64,000 nucleotides of DNA from assembly GCA_963556145.1 (NCBI GenBank), contig OY744462.1, positions 1,736,001-1,800,000 of the forward strand, read 5' to 3'. Shown here in pieces: positions 12,088-25,300 of the stretch (the stretch's first letter is position 1; each line of letters begins with the position of its first letter). A program made the position numbers and the translations under genes. Under the pieces are notes generated by a model, which was not told the DNA's origin, ran no database searches, and saw only the letters and a list, made by a program, of their open reading frames with translations. The DNA comes from Hygrocybe punicea. Its lineage: Eukaryota > Basidiomycota > Agaricomycetes > Agaricales > Hygrophoraceae.

Positions 12088-12247
12088 TCCCTTTCTTTGT
12101 TGGAAACTTGGTATAGTGCTAGAGATGGGTGATCAAGTTGGAAATTTTTTGATTACCGAGCTCTCTTTGTTTTCGCTGATACAATGTATTCTTCTCCACC
12201 ACTAGAATCATTTAAGTTGCCTGTATCCAAAAGTGTGAATCACAATC

Positions 12248-12802
12248 CTATTCGTCATATCCTTCCTCTTCCTCGGCAGAGTCTGTTCCACACGACCGGT
12301 AGCAGTTCTTATACACGCGTTTTATCACCCTCTCTTGCTCCTTCAAATCGCTGCCTGCTTGTGCACACTGGGTGAGTTCCTCGACAATCGCCGCAGCCAT
12401 AGCGTGATTCGTGCCGCTGCGCGAGCCGTAGAAGGATATGCCTTTCATCACGTCTTTGAGATACGATTTGCTGAGCATTTCGACAAGTCCTTCCAGGTAG
12501 TCCAATCTGTCCTACGAATCACAGCGGAAAGGCTTTAGGGAACACGATAAATAATATGTACGTTATACATAACAAACCTTCACATCCTCGCTCAACTCTT
12601 GTTGTTGGTCTTCCTCGTCGCTTTCCTCGTCTGTTGCAGCATCGTCTTCCACGGTCACGGTAATCACGTCGAGTTTTGCCTTTTTCACAGTGCTAGTTGT
12701 CGTACCCTGTGCGGGCCTTTTGAGTGAGACGATCAGGGATTCCGGTGGAATATTAGGGAAGGCCTTGGTTTCGGGTTGCCTCCGGACGTGACGCGCCGAC
12801 AT
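12248..12802 (-). CDS. Small charged hypothetical protein
   Basis: Two exons (12802-12578 and 12511-12248) give 162 residues in frame across a 66-bp intron. The N-terminal half is basic and includes a KRPAQ...VKKAKLD segment that could be a nuclear signal, followed by an acidic run (ATDEESDEEDQQQE). The C-terminal half is a helical block starting LDYLEGLVEML and ends in an acidic tail. I do not recognise the family. The ATG lies in a good context and the upstream 375 bp contain no other gene. Confidence 0.7.
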
Positions 12803-13177
12803 GTTGAAGCCAAATTACAAATCCGAGTCGACGCGCATAGTTTTACACGTCACGTGAATGACTATTGTAACTGGAGGTGTCGAATTCCGCAGTGGGAGCT
12901 GGCAGGAATAAGGATAATGCATATTGCCAAGGTCTGGCAAGAACATCGCAATTTTTGAAATGCAGATTGGTGGACGGGCTGTACGATGTAGTTGTGGGAA
13001 AATTGGGTTTTCGCCCATAATATTTTATTGTTACGGATGTCCTTCCAATGTTGATATATTATGCAAAAATCAGTATATAAATGTTACGAGATAAAGGAGA
13101 GACGTCAATGGTAGCGAATAACGATAGTCATGATGTTCCTTGTCCGTGATGTTCCTTCCCCGTGTCGAATAGAACTT
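12803..13177. other. Intergenic region
   Basis: This holds the promoter of the minus-strand gene at 12802 and the 3' end of the EGF-like gene. It is AT-rich around 13020-13080. Nothing else was recognised. Confidence 0.5.
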
Positions 13178-15996
13178 TCAACTTGTTCGGAACGGGTTGT
13201 TCTGCGATCCCCTACCTCTCATAGCCTGCATATACGACTCCGCCTCCGTCGGCGGCTTGGAAGCCCAAGAGCTCATGGTGCTTGACGAAAGGCGTGACGC
13301 TCGCAAGTCGGCGTTGTTCTTCAAAGGTAACCGAGGCTCTGGCGTCCTACGGGGCATACCCGTCATCTGCGAGTACAAAGAACCCGCCGACAGTCGATTC
13401 GCGTCATTATCCATGTCGAGCGAATCATGGGATGTGTGCAGCGACGCCCTCGTTCCTCCCTTGTACGATGACCCCATCAAATTCTTCATCTCAAGGTGAT
13501 GTCTAGCCTCCTCCGCATCCCTCAACCTCATCAACTTAACTTCCTCACTGTCCTCGTTCACCGGCATCCGCGAACTCGCATTGTGTCCAAACAACTTCTC
13601 TCCGAATCGCAAAAGCCGCCATCGCCAGCCCGGCCGTCCGTCCAAGGCCTTGGCAGAGGCAAACTGCGCAGTACGCTTCGCGCGTTTCTTGCGGGCACGA
13701 CGACGCCAGCACACAAGTACACAGACGAATATGAAGGCACAACCAAGCGCCATGAGTAGAATTTGCCACCACTCAAGTGGTCGTCGAGTGACAGTGATCG
13801 GTGTGGCGATGCCAGAAATAGTAGGAAGAGGCACTGCAGCGCTAGTGCTTGAAGGCACCTCAACCAGGTCCGATAAACATACCCCCAGACCAGAAATAAC
13901 GCTCGATGAACTGCTACATGTGGCTGCGACGCAGACCCCACGGCGTAAAACTTGATTGGGGCTTGAGCATGCCAAACAATTGCTTGGTCCAGCCCCCGAA
14001 CAGCTAGAGCAGCTCGAATCACAAGTTTGGCAGGTTGACGAGGTCTTGTCAAAATATTGAGACTTGCTGCAGGTGGAGAGGCATCGCCCGTTCACTAAGA
14101 CGGGACGGGAGGGATTACAGCTAGAACATTGGTTGAATGAAGCTCCCGAGCAGCTCGCACAATCTGGATGGCAGGGGAGGCAGGAGCCTGAGGAGCCGAA
14201 TGTGTTCGAGGGGCAGTTGGAAACACATTTTCCATTGAAGGCGAGCTGGTTGTTTGCGCAGGTCAAACAAAACGTAGAGGCACCAGAGCAAGTTCCACAC
14301 GATGAATCACAAGCTGAATGGAAAAAGAGCATACATTGAGATCGAACGACACGCAACACCACTAGACTACTTACCTGTGCATGTAAGATTGTCTTGAGGT
14401 GAGAGGAATGTCGCTGAAGGGCAAGTTTCGACACATTTCCCTTGCGAGAGCACAAATCCCGGAAGACAGCCGGTACATCGCAACTGGTCGATCTGGGTTA
14501 GGTCGTTGAAGTTGGGAATGACGCATGATGTGCATTTCGCGCCACAGGCTTTGGAAATGTGTTTGATCAACCCGTATCGAATACCAAACAGAAAATTCCA
14601 CTCACTGTCACATACGTGCTTGCCAGTATCGGCAATCAGAGGTGAACCTGCACAAACCCCATTCCCGTCTGTCTGGGCGCATCCCCCGTTCAACGAGAAT
14701 CTCCCTGCTCCACAAATAATGCAATCGTTTGAAGTCGGCCCAGAGCACGTTTGACACAACGTTGAACAGGGAGCGCAGGCTGTCCCATCGTTAAAGCCGC
14801 CTACGTTACAAGGGTTGGCGGATATCGGCACATCGCATTTTGTGCGATCGTCGGTTGATTGAGTTAATCCGGTCCTGCATGTAATACATGTGCCATCGCC
14901 ATCGGAACATTGGGTGCAACCGAGGCCACAGACTACACTCCGTGATTAGCCGAGGTCAAATTTTTGACAGTCAGCATGGGATATACCTTTACAATCGCCT
15001 GTAGGAGTCAAGAAAAATCCAGAGGCACATTTCGCGCAAGCGGTACCGTTATCTGCTGTTGTGAAACCAGCGTTACATGTACATTTTCCGGTAGAACCGC
15101 AGATGCCGTTGAGACAATTGCAACTTGAGGAAGGATTCGTGACAAAAGCCGTATGACATCGCCCGGAACCCGAAATTCCGTCGTCGCAAGACGAACATCC
15201 GGCAGGACATGGTTGACAATTCGGACCGAAGAAACTAGGAGAGCAAGACTCGCATGATGCGCCCGTGAATCCTGGGGCGCAAGTACAAATCCCAGATGCC
15301 GAACAAATACCCGAACCTGCGCAAGGAGGGGAACACGCAGACGATTCGATGTCTAAGAGAGACAAGGCGCCTGGGCTGGTAGAGGGGAGTTGTGAAGTGT
15401 CTGGAATAGAATCCCAGATGATAACGCGATTGTTAGAACCTACGTCGAATGCCGCCCAGACACTGGATGAGATGGACAGAGAACCAGCTGACAATAGCTG
15501 CGAGGCGTTTGTGGCCGGCGTTTCGGGAAGAGGGGCAAACGCAGCCTGTCCAGAATAAAGAGACTGCGGGTACACGACGAGCCCAGGCTGAAGTGCCACA
15601 TTCAATGGGAGTGATACTGAAGAAGAGTTCTGAAATCCCGGAGAGGGTGTGAGAGATGCTGAGGGAGAAGTGAGCAAGCTGTGCAATAGTTGGGGGTTTG
15701 TGGCCGCCGAGTACTGCCCAGGAAGCAGCAGGACACTGTTGGCAGCACCCGAAGCCGAAAGCTTGGCTCCAACTGCCCGAAAAAAATAAGTCCGGGAAAG
15801 ACTGTCGAGAAAGCTTGCAACGCACTAGTAGTGTTAGAAAACCCAGCGAGGCATTGACCTGCAATACAAACAACGACAGAAGGAGATTGTGCGACTGACG
15901 AGAATATTTAGAAGGTTAAATTTTGACCAGAGTGAAATACAACTCACCGACAGACGCCGCTAACGATATAGATACAGCAAGCAGGCTCGCAAACAT
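13178..15996 (-). CDS. EGF/furin-like cysteine-rich membrane protein
   Basis: Six exons (15996-15948, 15894-15826, 15772-14987, 14932-14606, 14548-14375, 14313-13178) total 847 codons with every junction in frame. The protein begins with a signal peptide ([16 protein letters not shown]). A Ser-rich segment is followed by EGF-like modules ([35 protein letters not shown]) and then many CxxC furin/growth-factor-receptor repeats ([24 protein letters not shown]). One transmembrane helix lies at about residue 651-673 ([20 protein letters not shown]), followed by a basic cytoplasmic tail of about 170 residues. The family is widespread in Agaricomycetes. A cell-surface or endomembrane role is inferred, and no ligand is known. 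Confidence 0.9.
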
Positions 15997-16240
15997 TTCG
16001 AGCTTGTTGGTGAGGAGGGAAGAGTGGAAGAAAAGAAGGTAAGAAAGCGAAGTGCAGCGAAGCGCGGGGGTGAAATAGGAGCTCGCCAGCAACAGCCATG
16101 GTCCCTTTTGTATTTTGGCGGAACAAGGCCTAGGCTAGAACAATGCCGTTCCCAGAACAATAACGGCCTTTGTTTGGCTGCGACCTCCAAGTGAAGCATG
16201 ACCAAACAAACGCATACAGGCCTATTACTACCGGTAAGAA

Positions 16241-16248
16241 TATATAAA
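16241..16248 (+). promoter_or_regulatory. TATA-like box of the methyltransferase gene
   Basis: TATATAAA lies 44-51 bp upstream of the ATG at 16292, in the roughly 295-bp divergent promoter shared with the EGF-like gene. Confidence 0.5.
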
Positions 16249-16291
16249 CTGATTGCAGTGCCGTTCAGACTCACTTTCGCTTCCGAATCCA

Positions 16292-17146
16292 ATGTCTGCT
16301 ACTCCAGGAGACCACCTCACTCTCTCACACAACAATGGACAGCACGGTCATATTGGCCACACGCATGATTTTACCGAGGCCAACAGACAACATTTCGGTG
16401 GAACGATGGCACAGAAAATCGATTGTGATCCAACCTCGATAGAGTATGCGCGTATACTTGCGGCTGCCATACTCAAGGCATATCCATTTTCCGAGGAGTC
16501 TACTACTGTTATGGACTATGCTTGCGGCACAGGTGTGATACGCTGTGTTGTCCGTGGCACTGTTTTCAATACTGGTTGGTGAAAGGTCTCATCTCAAGAG
16601 AGCTAGCTGGACACACGAAATCCATTGTTGGTGTGGATATTGTCCAATCCATGGTTGACCAGTTCAATATCCGCATCGACAATCAAGGAATATTGCCTGA
16701 AGAGGTGAAGGCTGTTTGCGCAGAACTCCGTGGACAGGAAGGGGAGCTCGATGGGGCCAAATTCGATGTCATTGTCGTGCGTCACTGAATCACTGGCAAT
16801 TCTTTGGCTTTTTTTTGATCAGTTTCTGCAGTGTGCATCAGCATATCACCACGTCAAATCCATAGAAGAGCTAACACGTACTTTGGCGTTTTTCCTCAAA
16901 CCCGGAGGTGTTCTGCTGGTTGCAGACGTTATGAAGTTGGATACGGGGAGTATCATCTTTCCTGATCATGTGGCTCACATTGTCCCGCACCGAGTTGGCT
17001 TTACCAAAGAGGACATTGGCAAGGCTTTCGCTGAAGCTGCCCTAGATTTCTCCAGCTTCGAGAGAGTCCTCGCAGCCAAACACCTCGGTCATGAAGTGGG
17101 CATGTTTATCGCGAAAGGCATAAAAACGATGGTCAGCGGCGAGTGA
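16292..17146 (+). CDS. Class I SAM-dependent methyltransferase
   Basis: Exons 16292-16532, 16586-16776 and 16832-17146 give 248 residues. Motif I is VMDYACGTG (split by intron 1 after GT), motif II includes IVGVDIVQSMV, the post-II region has FDVIV, and LKPGGVLLVADV is the usual strand after the LKPGG turn. This is the UbiE/Methyltransf_25 type fold. The substrate cannot be read from the sequence. The His-rich N-terminus (HNNGQHGHIGHTHDF) is also seen in fungal small-molecule methyltransferases of this type. The gene ends only 47 bp from the convergent end of REV1, so the 3' UTRs probably overlap. Confidence 0.88.
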
Positions 17147-17192
17147 TTTTCACATACAGTGGCAGGGAAAGAATTGTTTGTGTACTAGTAAT

Positions 17193-20100
17193 TCATTTGA
17201 GCGATAAACAACCACCAAACTTTTTGCGTGCTGCGACATCCATCTTCTCCTTCACTTCTCCGAAAGCTTTCCACCACGCCTTCCCAACAGTCTCCGAAGA
17301 CACTCTTCCTTCCTCGTCCACCCTTCCCTCATGCTCGGTCCCGTCCTGAATAGGTTCCCATATACCCCAATACTTTCTCAAAATTACCAACCACCACCTT
17401 ACCACACGCATCGCCTTCTCCAAACCCGCATCAGTCGACCGCGAACTGTCCACGCACTCTACCAGGAATCTTGCAAAATAGTCCACGTCTCGGTCATTTG
17501 GCGGGCACTCTTTGAATCCTTCCACCCATGTTTCAATCACCACCTGTACATCCTCTGCTTCGGTAAAATACAGCTTGCCTTTCTCTTTGCTCCGCTGCTT
17601 CAGGAAAGATGGTTGCGGATGGTTTGCCCGTGGAGGAGGCCGTCGATAGTATGGTACAGATGACGAACGTGCCCTACGGTTATAAGGCTTGATCACCTTG
17701 CGTTCGCCAAGCTTAAGAGGTGATACCCCCGCAATCCTCGCCTGTCGAGTCAACGCCAACTGCTCGTATTGAACTTCCACAGGGAGAATCCCAAACACTT
17801 CGGGGTCGATATCAAGCTTGCGGAGCTCAGCATCTGAAACATGTACAGCAGAAGGACCTTCCCGCTTGTTGAAAAGGCTGTTCTTCTCTGGAGAAGTCAT
17901 CACAGGCCTGTTCCTAGGCGCCAGCTGCCGTGTGATACGCTTCAAATTTGTACCTTTGACAGTGAGCCTTGACTTGGGCTTCACCGGAACCGGGGCAGGA
18001 ATCTGCGCCGGAGCAGGAGAAATTGATCGGCGTTTGTACTCAGCCTCCAGTTCTTGACGAACATCTTCCGGCAAAGCATCGAAGACGTCCTTGTCTACTT
18101 GTGAAAACAAGGGCAACTCTAGGATATCAGAGTGCTTCGAGGGACCTGGGACTTGATGGGTGGCCGTGGCGTCCAGTGGTTCCATTGGAAGCGAAGGCGG
18201 ATGGACGATAATCTGCAATTCATCTCCGCCATTGGCATGGGAATCAGATTCGGTGATCGACTTTGCCTTGGAGGGACTTTCAACGGATTTGAATGGCAGC
18301 TGAGCTTGCCCTGGATTATTTGTCCCGGATGCAGACTCCAGTTTTTGTACTTGAATGCCGATCCCACGTAATTCCTTGGGATCAAAGTTGAATGATTTTA
18401 GCATTCCCCACGCATGCTCGCCAATGACTTGTCTGTCGCTGGTCGCGCGCCCACCGGGTCCGGCCAAGGACATCTGTTTATTGAAGCTTTCACACATGCC
18501 ATGTCCAAGGAACTGTCCCAGGAAGAAACGGTGCATGAACATTTAAACCAACAAAACAACCTTGTACCTTTGCTCCTTCAACTGGGGCGGCAGGATCCCG
18601 TTTCATGATCTTCAATGTCACAGAACGTCCACGCATATGAACGTCATCGAGACGACGTGCTACTTCTTCCGCCATTTGATATACAAATGCCTCGGCTTGC
18701 TCGTTATTCTCGAAGCGTATACCATACTAATAAAACCAAAGTATAAGAACTAGTCCGGCGAGAGCACCCAAGCGTGAAGGGCTTACGCTGATTTCGCATG
18801 AGACTGATTTCCGGGGCTTATCAGACTCGAGTTTGCGATCATCGATACCTCGGATGGCTTTATACAAGGTCTCTCCAGTCCCTTTGCCAAGAGCATCACA
18901 CAGCACACTTTTGCTCTTGTCAGCCAATTCCCCTAGCGATGTCACGCCCAGTTTTTCCACAGCCTTTTGGCGTGTGGACCAGCCGAAACCATGCAAGTCA
19001 GCAAGGTCCAATGGTGCAAGTATCTTTTGAACGTCTGCGGGGAGTAGATGGTATGATCCCGCTGGCTTTGCATTACGGGTTGCAATCCGAGCGAGGAGGA
19101 TATTGTGTGAAATCCCTATACTGACTGCGAAAGGATGAGGAAGCCGCTGGAACAAGATAGAGAGATGCCTACCTTCACAGCCGGTGGCTTTCTTCACTTG
19201 ACCTCGAATAATCTCCGCAAGGTCCTTTGCAGGGTCACTGGGCAAGTCTTCAGACAATCGATAAGCGGCTTCTGCTCTCAGCTTTTCAACACCGCTTGTT
19301 ACATCAATCAAGGCTTCGTCGACAGATACAGCTTGTAAATCATCCGCATGAGACATCAAAACGGTATAGAACGTCAAGGAAAATCGTTTGTATCTACAAT
19401 GAAAATATGAGTGCGTTTTACTACGCTTGTAATAAACTCACCGCTCAAACTCATACGGAATGGTCATGATGGTTGGGCAGAGTTTGCGAGCCTGTTGCAA
19501 GCTACCTCAAGTGTGAGCACGCTCAGTAAGGATTATCTGTCACGTCATCTCACCTCATGCCATTCTTGACTCCAAATTTCCTGGCTTCGTAGCTGGCACA
19601 GGCAATCTCGCTTGTACTAGAACCGCCGCCTTGGGAACCCTGTGAATGACAAACCACGGCGGGCTTGCCACGTAAATGTGGACGACCGACTAGTCCAGCT
19701 GAGACGAAAAAACAATCAAAGTCACAATGCATGATGACCCTCTCGTCGTCGGCTTTGGCCTTCCCCTTTCCTTTCGGCGATCTCATTACAAGCTCAGCGC
19801 CTTTCATGCTGACAGAGTTGGCAGTTTGGGGTTCTGGAAGACTCTGGATACATTCCGAAGTCGTTTCCCCTCCCGCTTTCCCCGAACCACCAGATAAGTA
19901 TGCTTGTTCTGGGACCAAATTACTTTCAGCACGCTCCTGGGCTTCCGCTACGAGACCTTTCAATTCAGCTTTCCACGTGGATAAATGATGTAGGCGAGAG
20001 TTCTTATAGTATCCTTCAATGAAATCAGGGGCGGCAGAAGTATGAGCGGAACGCCATTCAGGATCAGCCATGGCACGTTTTGCATTTGGGTTGGAGGCGT

Positions 20101-21169
20101 GTGCGGCGTATTTTGGGACTCGCGATGTTTGCTCGAGGGTTCCAGGATCAGTTGTGTGCAGTGGTAGAGGGATGTTCGGAGATTTTCTAGGGGAGTGTGC
20201 TTGCTTATGAGATTCTGGATGCGGTAGTTTTTTCGAAAACGGCGTATCTGGTTCTTCTGTCCGTTTTTCCGTCTCGACTTCAACATGATCCGTCGTGTCC
20301 AGGGCCACGATTTCGGAGGTCGTGGCCACATGAGAGACCTGCATCGTTGTAGGTTGTGGAATCTGGGATTTGAACATATCAAGAGATGTTTGCGCTGTCT
20401 TCGTCCCTTGAGGGCCTTCTATTCTGTAACCCGGACGAAAGATGAAATCTTGCCATGGCAAAAGATGGCCTGCTCTGGCACTCTCCACTAACCACTCGGG
20501 CCTCACTACCTTCATATGCTTAAACTCCCGGACCTTCGCAGGGGTCAACGAACATGTGATAATGTGAGTTCTGAGTGAGAACGAGGAACTGGTCAGTGTC
20601 GTCGGGCGACCGACGAGTAGAGGATTGCGAACACTAGTCCTTTTTTATCAAGATATGCATGAAAGACACCCCCATGCTGCACAATCAGCTGTCGAAGATC
20701 TTGGACAGATGGCTCAGTCCAGCCGTTGATCTAACTGGTTAAGAATATAATGAACGATATGGATTCATTATGCCAAACTCACATAGATTGCCAAACCCCG
20801 AAATATTCCAGTGGAACCACCATCTGTCCCTCTCAATTGGGTATTCTGGATCTGTAATTTGGCACGCTTCCTCCGCATGTACTCTCCAAAACCTCCAAAA
20901 TGTGATGCGCCATACGTGTCTGATTCCGTTGCGTGACCATCATCGGACGGAGATACTGATTCTGGAGTCGCCGCCGAGCCCAAGTTAAGTGAGGGAGAGC
21001 GAGAACGCTTCAGCGTGCGTTGTGTGTCCGAATTGGCTGGCGTCTTTTTATTCTCTTGTGAATCATCTCCTGGCAACTTCATCTGCAACAGCCTTTCCAA
21101 AAATTCGGGATCGTCATGCTCAAAATATTCCAGAGAAGAGCCTCTTGAAACAGGTAGCGGCTGCTCCAT
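17193..21169 (-). CDS. REV1: DNA repair protein REV1 (Y-family dCMP transferase)
   Basis: Eight exons (21169-20783, 20730-20633, 20570-19554, 19501-19442, 19393-19173, 19124-18787, 18726-18568, 18512-17193) sum to 3600 nt, 1199 residues, all in frame. Domains in order: an N-terminal BRCT domain split by introns (GLAIYINGW...VVRPEWLVESARAG, about residues 125-205); the Y-family polymerase core with HCDFDCFFVSAG (first catalytic Asp), SVDEALIDVT (second acidic pair) and AVSIGISHNILLARIATR; two ubiquitin-binding UBM motifs near residues 900 (VFDALPEDVRQEL) and 995 (VFGILPVEVQ); and the REV1 C-terminal domain that recruits other translesion polymerases (YFARFLVECVDS...VVRWWL). It inserts dCMP opposite abasic sites and scaffolds Pol zeta in the nucleus. 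An alternative TTG nine bases upstream was rejected in favour of the ATG. Confidence 0.96.
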
Positions 21170-21309
21170 ACCCCGCAAAACTCAACTAGCATCGGGCTCA
21201 GGTGAATGTGCACAGCGATGTGGGACTCCGAATGTGGGAATTTGTGTCTACCCGTTCAACAATCGATAACTGCACAATCAATAATGCATTAATAAATTAT
21301 GCATTAATA

Positions 21310-21561
21310 ATGGCTGCTCCAGCGCCTGATCATAAACGCTCGCTGTCTGTCAAGAAAGACCAACACCTCGAACATCGTCACCACGAAAAGGAACATATCA
21401 CTCATGATTGGGCACCCGACTTCCTTAATGCATATGCCGGTATGTTTACTCTTATCTTTTCACCAACATTGCTGGCATAGAGGTGTAAAAGCATGTTCAG
21501 TCCTTTCACTGTCGGTCTTCTTCAGCAGCATGAACATGTCGCACACCGCGAAGAGGATTAC
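21310..21561 (+). CDS. Possible small two-exon protein
   Basis: An ATG at 21310 opens a His/Lys-rich reading (SVKKDQHLEHRHHEKEH) ending in FLNAYA at a GT donor near 21440. An AG near 21500 continues in frame with a short hydrophobic stretch (LSLSVFFSSMNM) to a TAA, giving about 67 residues. It lies in the divergent region between REV1 and the ATPase. I do not recognise a family, and it could be a transcribed leader or chance. Confidence 0.28.
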
Positions 21562-22334
21562 CGATGTTGTTTAATGCTGGATTGGTTCCCTCGGCATCCT
21601 TGATATTTCATCAGATCCGACCCACCTTGGAACTTGGAACGAATCAACCAAGATGCCGCCTTGAGCGACCAAAAGTGTATACAACCAAAAGCACGACCAT
21701 ACATCTGCAGGAGCTTGTGTGGACATCACATCCCGGGTGGGCGTTGATTCTAAAATATGATCCCTATTACCACTCATTCAGCTCCGCCCCTCTCAGCAAG
21801 TGGCGCTGATCGTTTCCTCACAGGGAACATGTAACGTATCACACGCGGTTTCTTTGCCTAACGCTGTTGTGTCTCGATATTCTTCTTTCCTTTGCTCATC
21901 CTGCTCATGGTATAAGATAGGTTTCGCCATCTCACATGGAACATAAGATAAGGGCAAATCCCTTCACCGTCGGGATTGTTCAATTTACGGATGTAAGTTG
22001 GAAAAAAATGCCGACACTTGCAGCCCACCTACCAAGCGATAAGGACAGGAACACGCTTCTGTTTACAAGCTTTGATGAAACATTGCACTTTGCGGATTCA
22101 AAGTATGACCGTAACCGCAGTATACCCAACCCTGGTGAGGTAACATTACGCCAAACCTTGACCAGACTATTCACAGTATTGTTAAAAATACTTGTCTGTT
22201 ATAATTAAAAACACCTTGCTGGGGACACGTGACAGCTGGAGATCAAATCGGGATCCCGAGCGGAACCTTAATAATAATAATTAGCTGATTGGAGCATTTC
22301 CAAGTCGTCTCGTCATTTTCTCAGGTTCGCCAAA
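21562..22334. other. Intergenic region upstream of the ATPase
   Basis: No recognisable gene. Short ORFs are present on both strands but lack family resemblance. A run of AATAATAATAATTAG lies at about 22270. The region probably contains the promoter and 5' UTR of the ATPase gene. Confidence 0.45.
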
Positions 22335-25300
22335 ATGGACCTGGTTGATTCGTCTGACAAGGCTGTCACCGACCCAGTCCCAAAGCCTGAGGACGAAAAC
22401 CCAACAGTTCGTGCGGTAGCCTTTCCCGATAACGATGAAATCGAGGAGAAGCCCATTAATGTGTTGCGTCCGAAAGGAGTCGTTTTAAAGAGGGAGATGA
22501 CCAAGGAGGACAGGGAGCTTGCAGCTGCTGGTTACGAGCACCTAGAAGAGCAGAGAACCAAGAAAGGGGAGAAGGCATCCGGGCTTGATGAGCACGTTGA
22601 TCTTCAGGAACATCGTTTCTCCTTTCTTGAACTTGAGACGACACTCAAGACTTCAATGAACACCAAAGATCCTGGAACATCTACTGGTCTTTCGACTGAA
22701 GAAGCTGCTATCAGACTTGCTCGAGATGGTCGTAACGTTTTGACTCCCCCAAAGAAGAAGTCAGCTTTTCGCAAGGTTAGCCCTTCCGTCCAATTATCCA
22801 GTTATCGGAACCCGCACCAAATTACCGTCATCCACCTAGTATATGGACTGTCTCTTGACGATGTTTAACATCTTGCTCCTTATTGCGGGCGTGTTGGAAT
22901 ATGTGTTGCTGGGCATTGATCCTAAGGTATGATGCCCTCAAACGTGGTGGTATGTATTAGAATGAAACATGGTCACAGAATAACTTTCAAAACACATACC
23001 TTGGTGGAATTCTTATCGGCGTAGCTTTCCTCAACGCTTTTATTGAGTTTTATCAGCTCCAGAAGTCGGAGGCTATTTTGGCATCGTTCCTGGCTATGAT
23101 ACCACCCTCATGTCGAGTCATGCGGAGCGGAACCATCGAAACCATTCCAGCGGCGGATCTGGTCAAGGGGGACATCGTTCTTCTTGTAAGTTCCCCCATC
23201 GCTTGTCCAATTCAGGCTTGACTGTAGATCTCTACTGTAGCGCGTGGGAGACAAGACACCCGCAGATCTAATCTTATTTGCAGCAACGGACTTGAAAGTG
23301 GACAACAGTAGTTTAACTGGTGAATCTGAACCACAAGAGCGCCGCCCATTACCTACTGGCTCCAAATCTCGTCCTGTTGAAGCAGAAAACATGGCCAGTT
23401 TGTTCACTATCCCTGGTGCTGTCAATGGTTGACGCCAGTATAGGTCTTCAATTCCACTTTGGTTATCAACGGTGAAGGATGGGGAAGTCAGTGTCTTCTG
23501 GCCCTACACATTTCTCCCTTCACGTTCTGATCCCCTTTCTCAGTCGTGGTAAGGACTGGTGATCACACTCTCATCGGTAAGGCATACTTGCATAATTTTC
23601 TCGTTATCAATTATATTGATGACCCTCCTAGGACAAATCGCTGCTCTTACGGGTGGGGAATCTGGTAACAAAAGCCCCCTGGCCGTTGAGATGTAATTTC
23701 CAGCTCAATTACCAAACATCCAGTCCTGATTTATCTCTTCACAGTTCACGTTTCGTCATGCTGATTTCCTGTATTGCCATCATCTTTGCCATCGTGTTTT
23801 TCGCTGTGGGTATTTCTACGGTTTACAAAGGGCAGGCAACAGCAACGGTTACCTTTGCGGTTTCTATTCTCGTCGCGTTCGTCCCTGAGGGCTTGCCATC
23901 CGTCGTTACCCTTCTGTAAGCATTCTCAACTCGAAAAGCTCACATGATCTTTGAACAAGTTGGCTGCAGACTATCGATTGCGGCGAAAAGAATGGCCAAC
24001 CAGAATGTACTAGTCAAAGACCTCCAAGGTGTAGAAACTCTAGGTTCGTCTTCGCACGCTGCCTTGGGTGGATGATTCTTATCAGTTCTCCTACTAGGCT
24101 CGGTGAATACTTACTGACAGCTTGGCTACATTATGCTAACTGGTTCTCAGTTGACCCTTCTGGCTACCGATAAGACGGGAACGCTTACACGAAACCAAAT
24201 GACCGTGAGTCACCCTGTACATGTCTGTCCAGAGTCACACAATACTATGTTCATCAGGTATCGAATTTATGGAGCGGTGGGAAGATGTACACGGCGTTTC
24301 AAGTCTGTCGTTCAATCTTGTCTGTTAAACTCGTAGTACTAACATACCCTGTTTCAAAATAGTCTAATAATGACGAGGAAGGCACTGCGAATTTCACAAT
24401 TGAGGCGCCTGGAATGCTTGAAATGGCCGACATTGCGGCACTCAATTCTCGTGTTAAATTTGATAAGATGGATATTCCTTTCGAAGAACGAACAATTCTT
24501 GGCGATGCCACGGAGTCTGGGCTGACCAGATTCGCTGGGCGGTATATTTCTGACTATGATGCTCACCAGAAGAATTTCCCAAAAGTTTTCGAGGTACCGT
24601 TCAACTCTTCAAACAAGTGGGCTTTAGTCATAGTGAGTATTCCCGCCTTTCTTGTTGACCTGGACTTGGCTGAATAGCGTGATTAGGTCAACAAACCGCA
24701 TTCGAAAGGTTTCTTGGCGTCATATATCAAGGGTGCCCCGGAGCGTGTGCTTGCCAAATGTTCGACGTATTTGAATGTTGATGGAACCATGGAACCAATT
24801 ACCGACGATTTTCGCGCATCTTATGATGATGCCTACAACGTAGGTGTAGTGATGAGTTTTTTCTCACCCAAACACCGACGTACATTTGCTTCTTTCGTAG
24901 TATATGGCTTCTAGGGGACACCGTGTGATCGCCTGTGCTCAGTTCCTCCTTCCCGGAGAGAAATATCCGATCAATCATGAGTTCTCGAAGAACAATGATG
25001 GATATCCCAGCTCCGATTATTGCTTTGTCGGCCTTGTTTCTTTGGAAGATCCCCCGAAACACGGTGTTCGTGAAGCCATCGGTACTCTCCGGCTTGCAGG
25101 TATAAAAGTGATGATGGTCACCGGTACGCTGGTTTTTGTAAACATACAGTACTGAACATGCTGAGATCCTGTCCATCTAGGCGACCATCCGAAGACTGCA
25201 GAGGCCATTGCTCGCAAGATCAATTTGATTCTCGGTGACACTAGGGAGACTCTTGCTGCCAAGACCGGCCGTACGATTGGAGAGGTATATGAAGACGAGG

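Noticed and set aside
21170..21178. REV1 starting at a TTG codon at 21178
   Set aside because: An ATG three codons downstream (21169) is in frame and is the normal choice.
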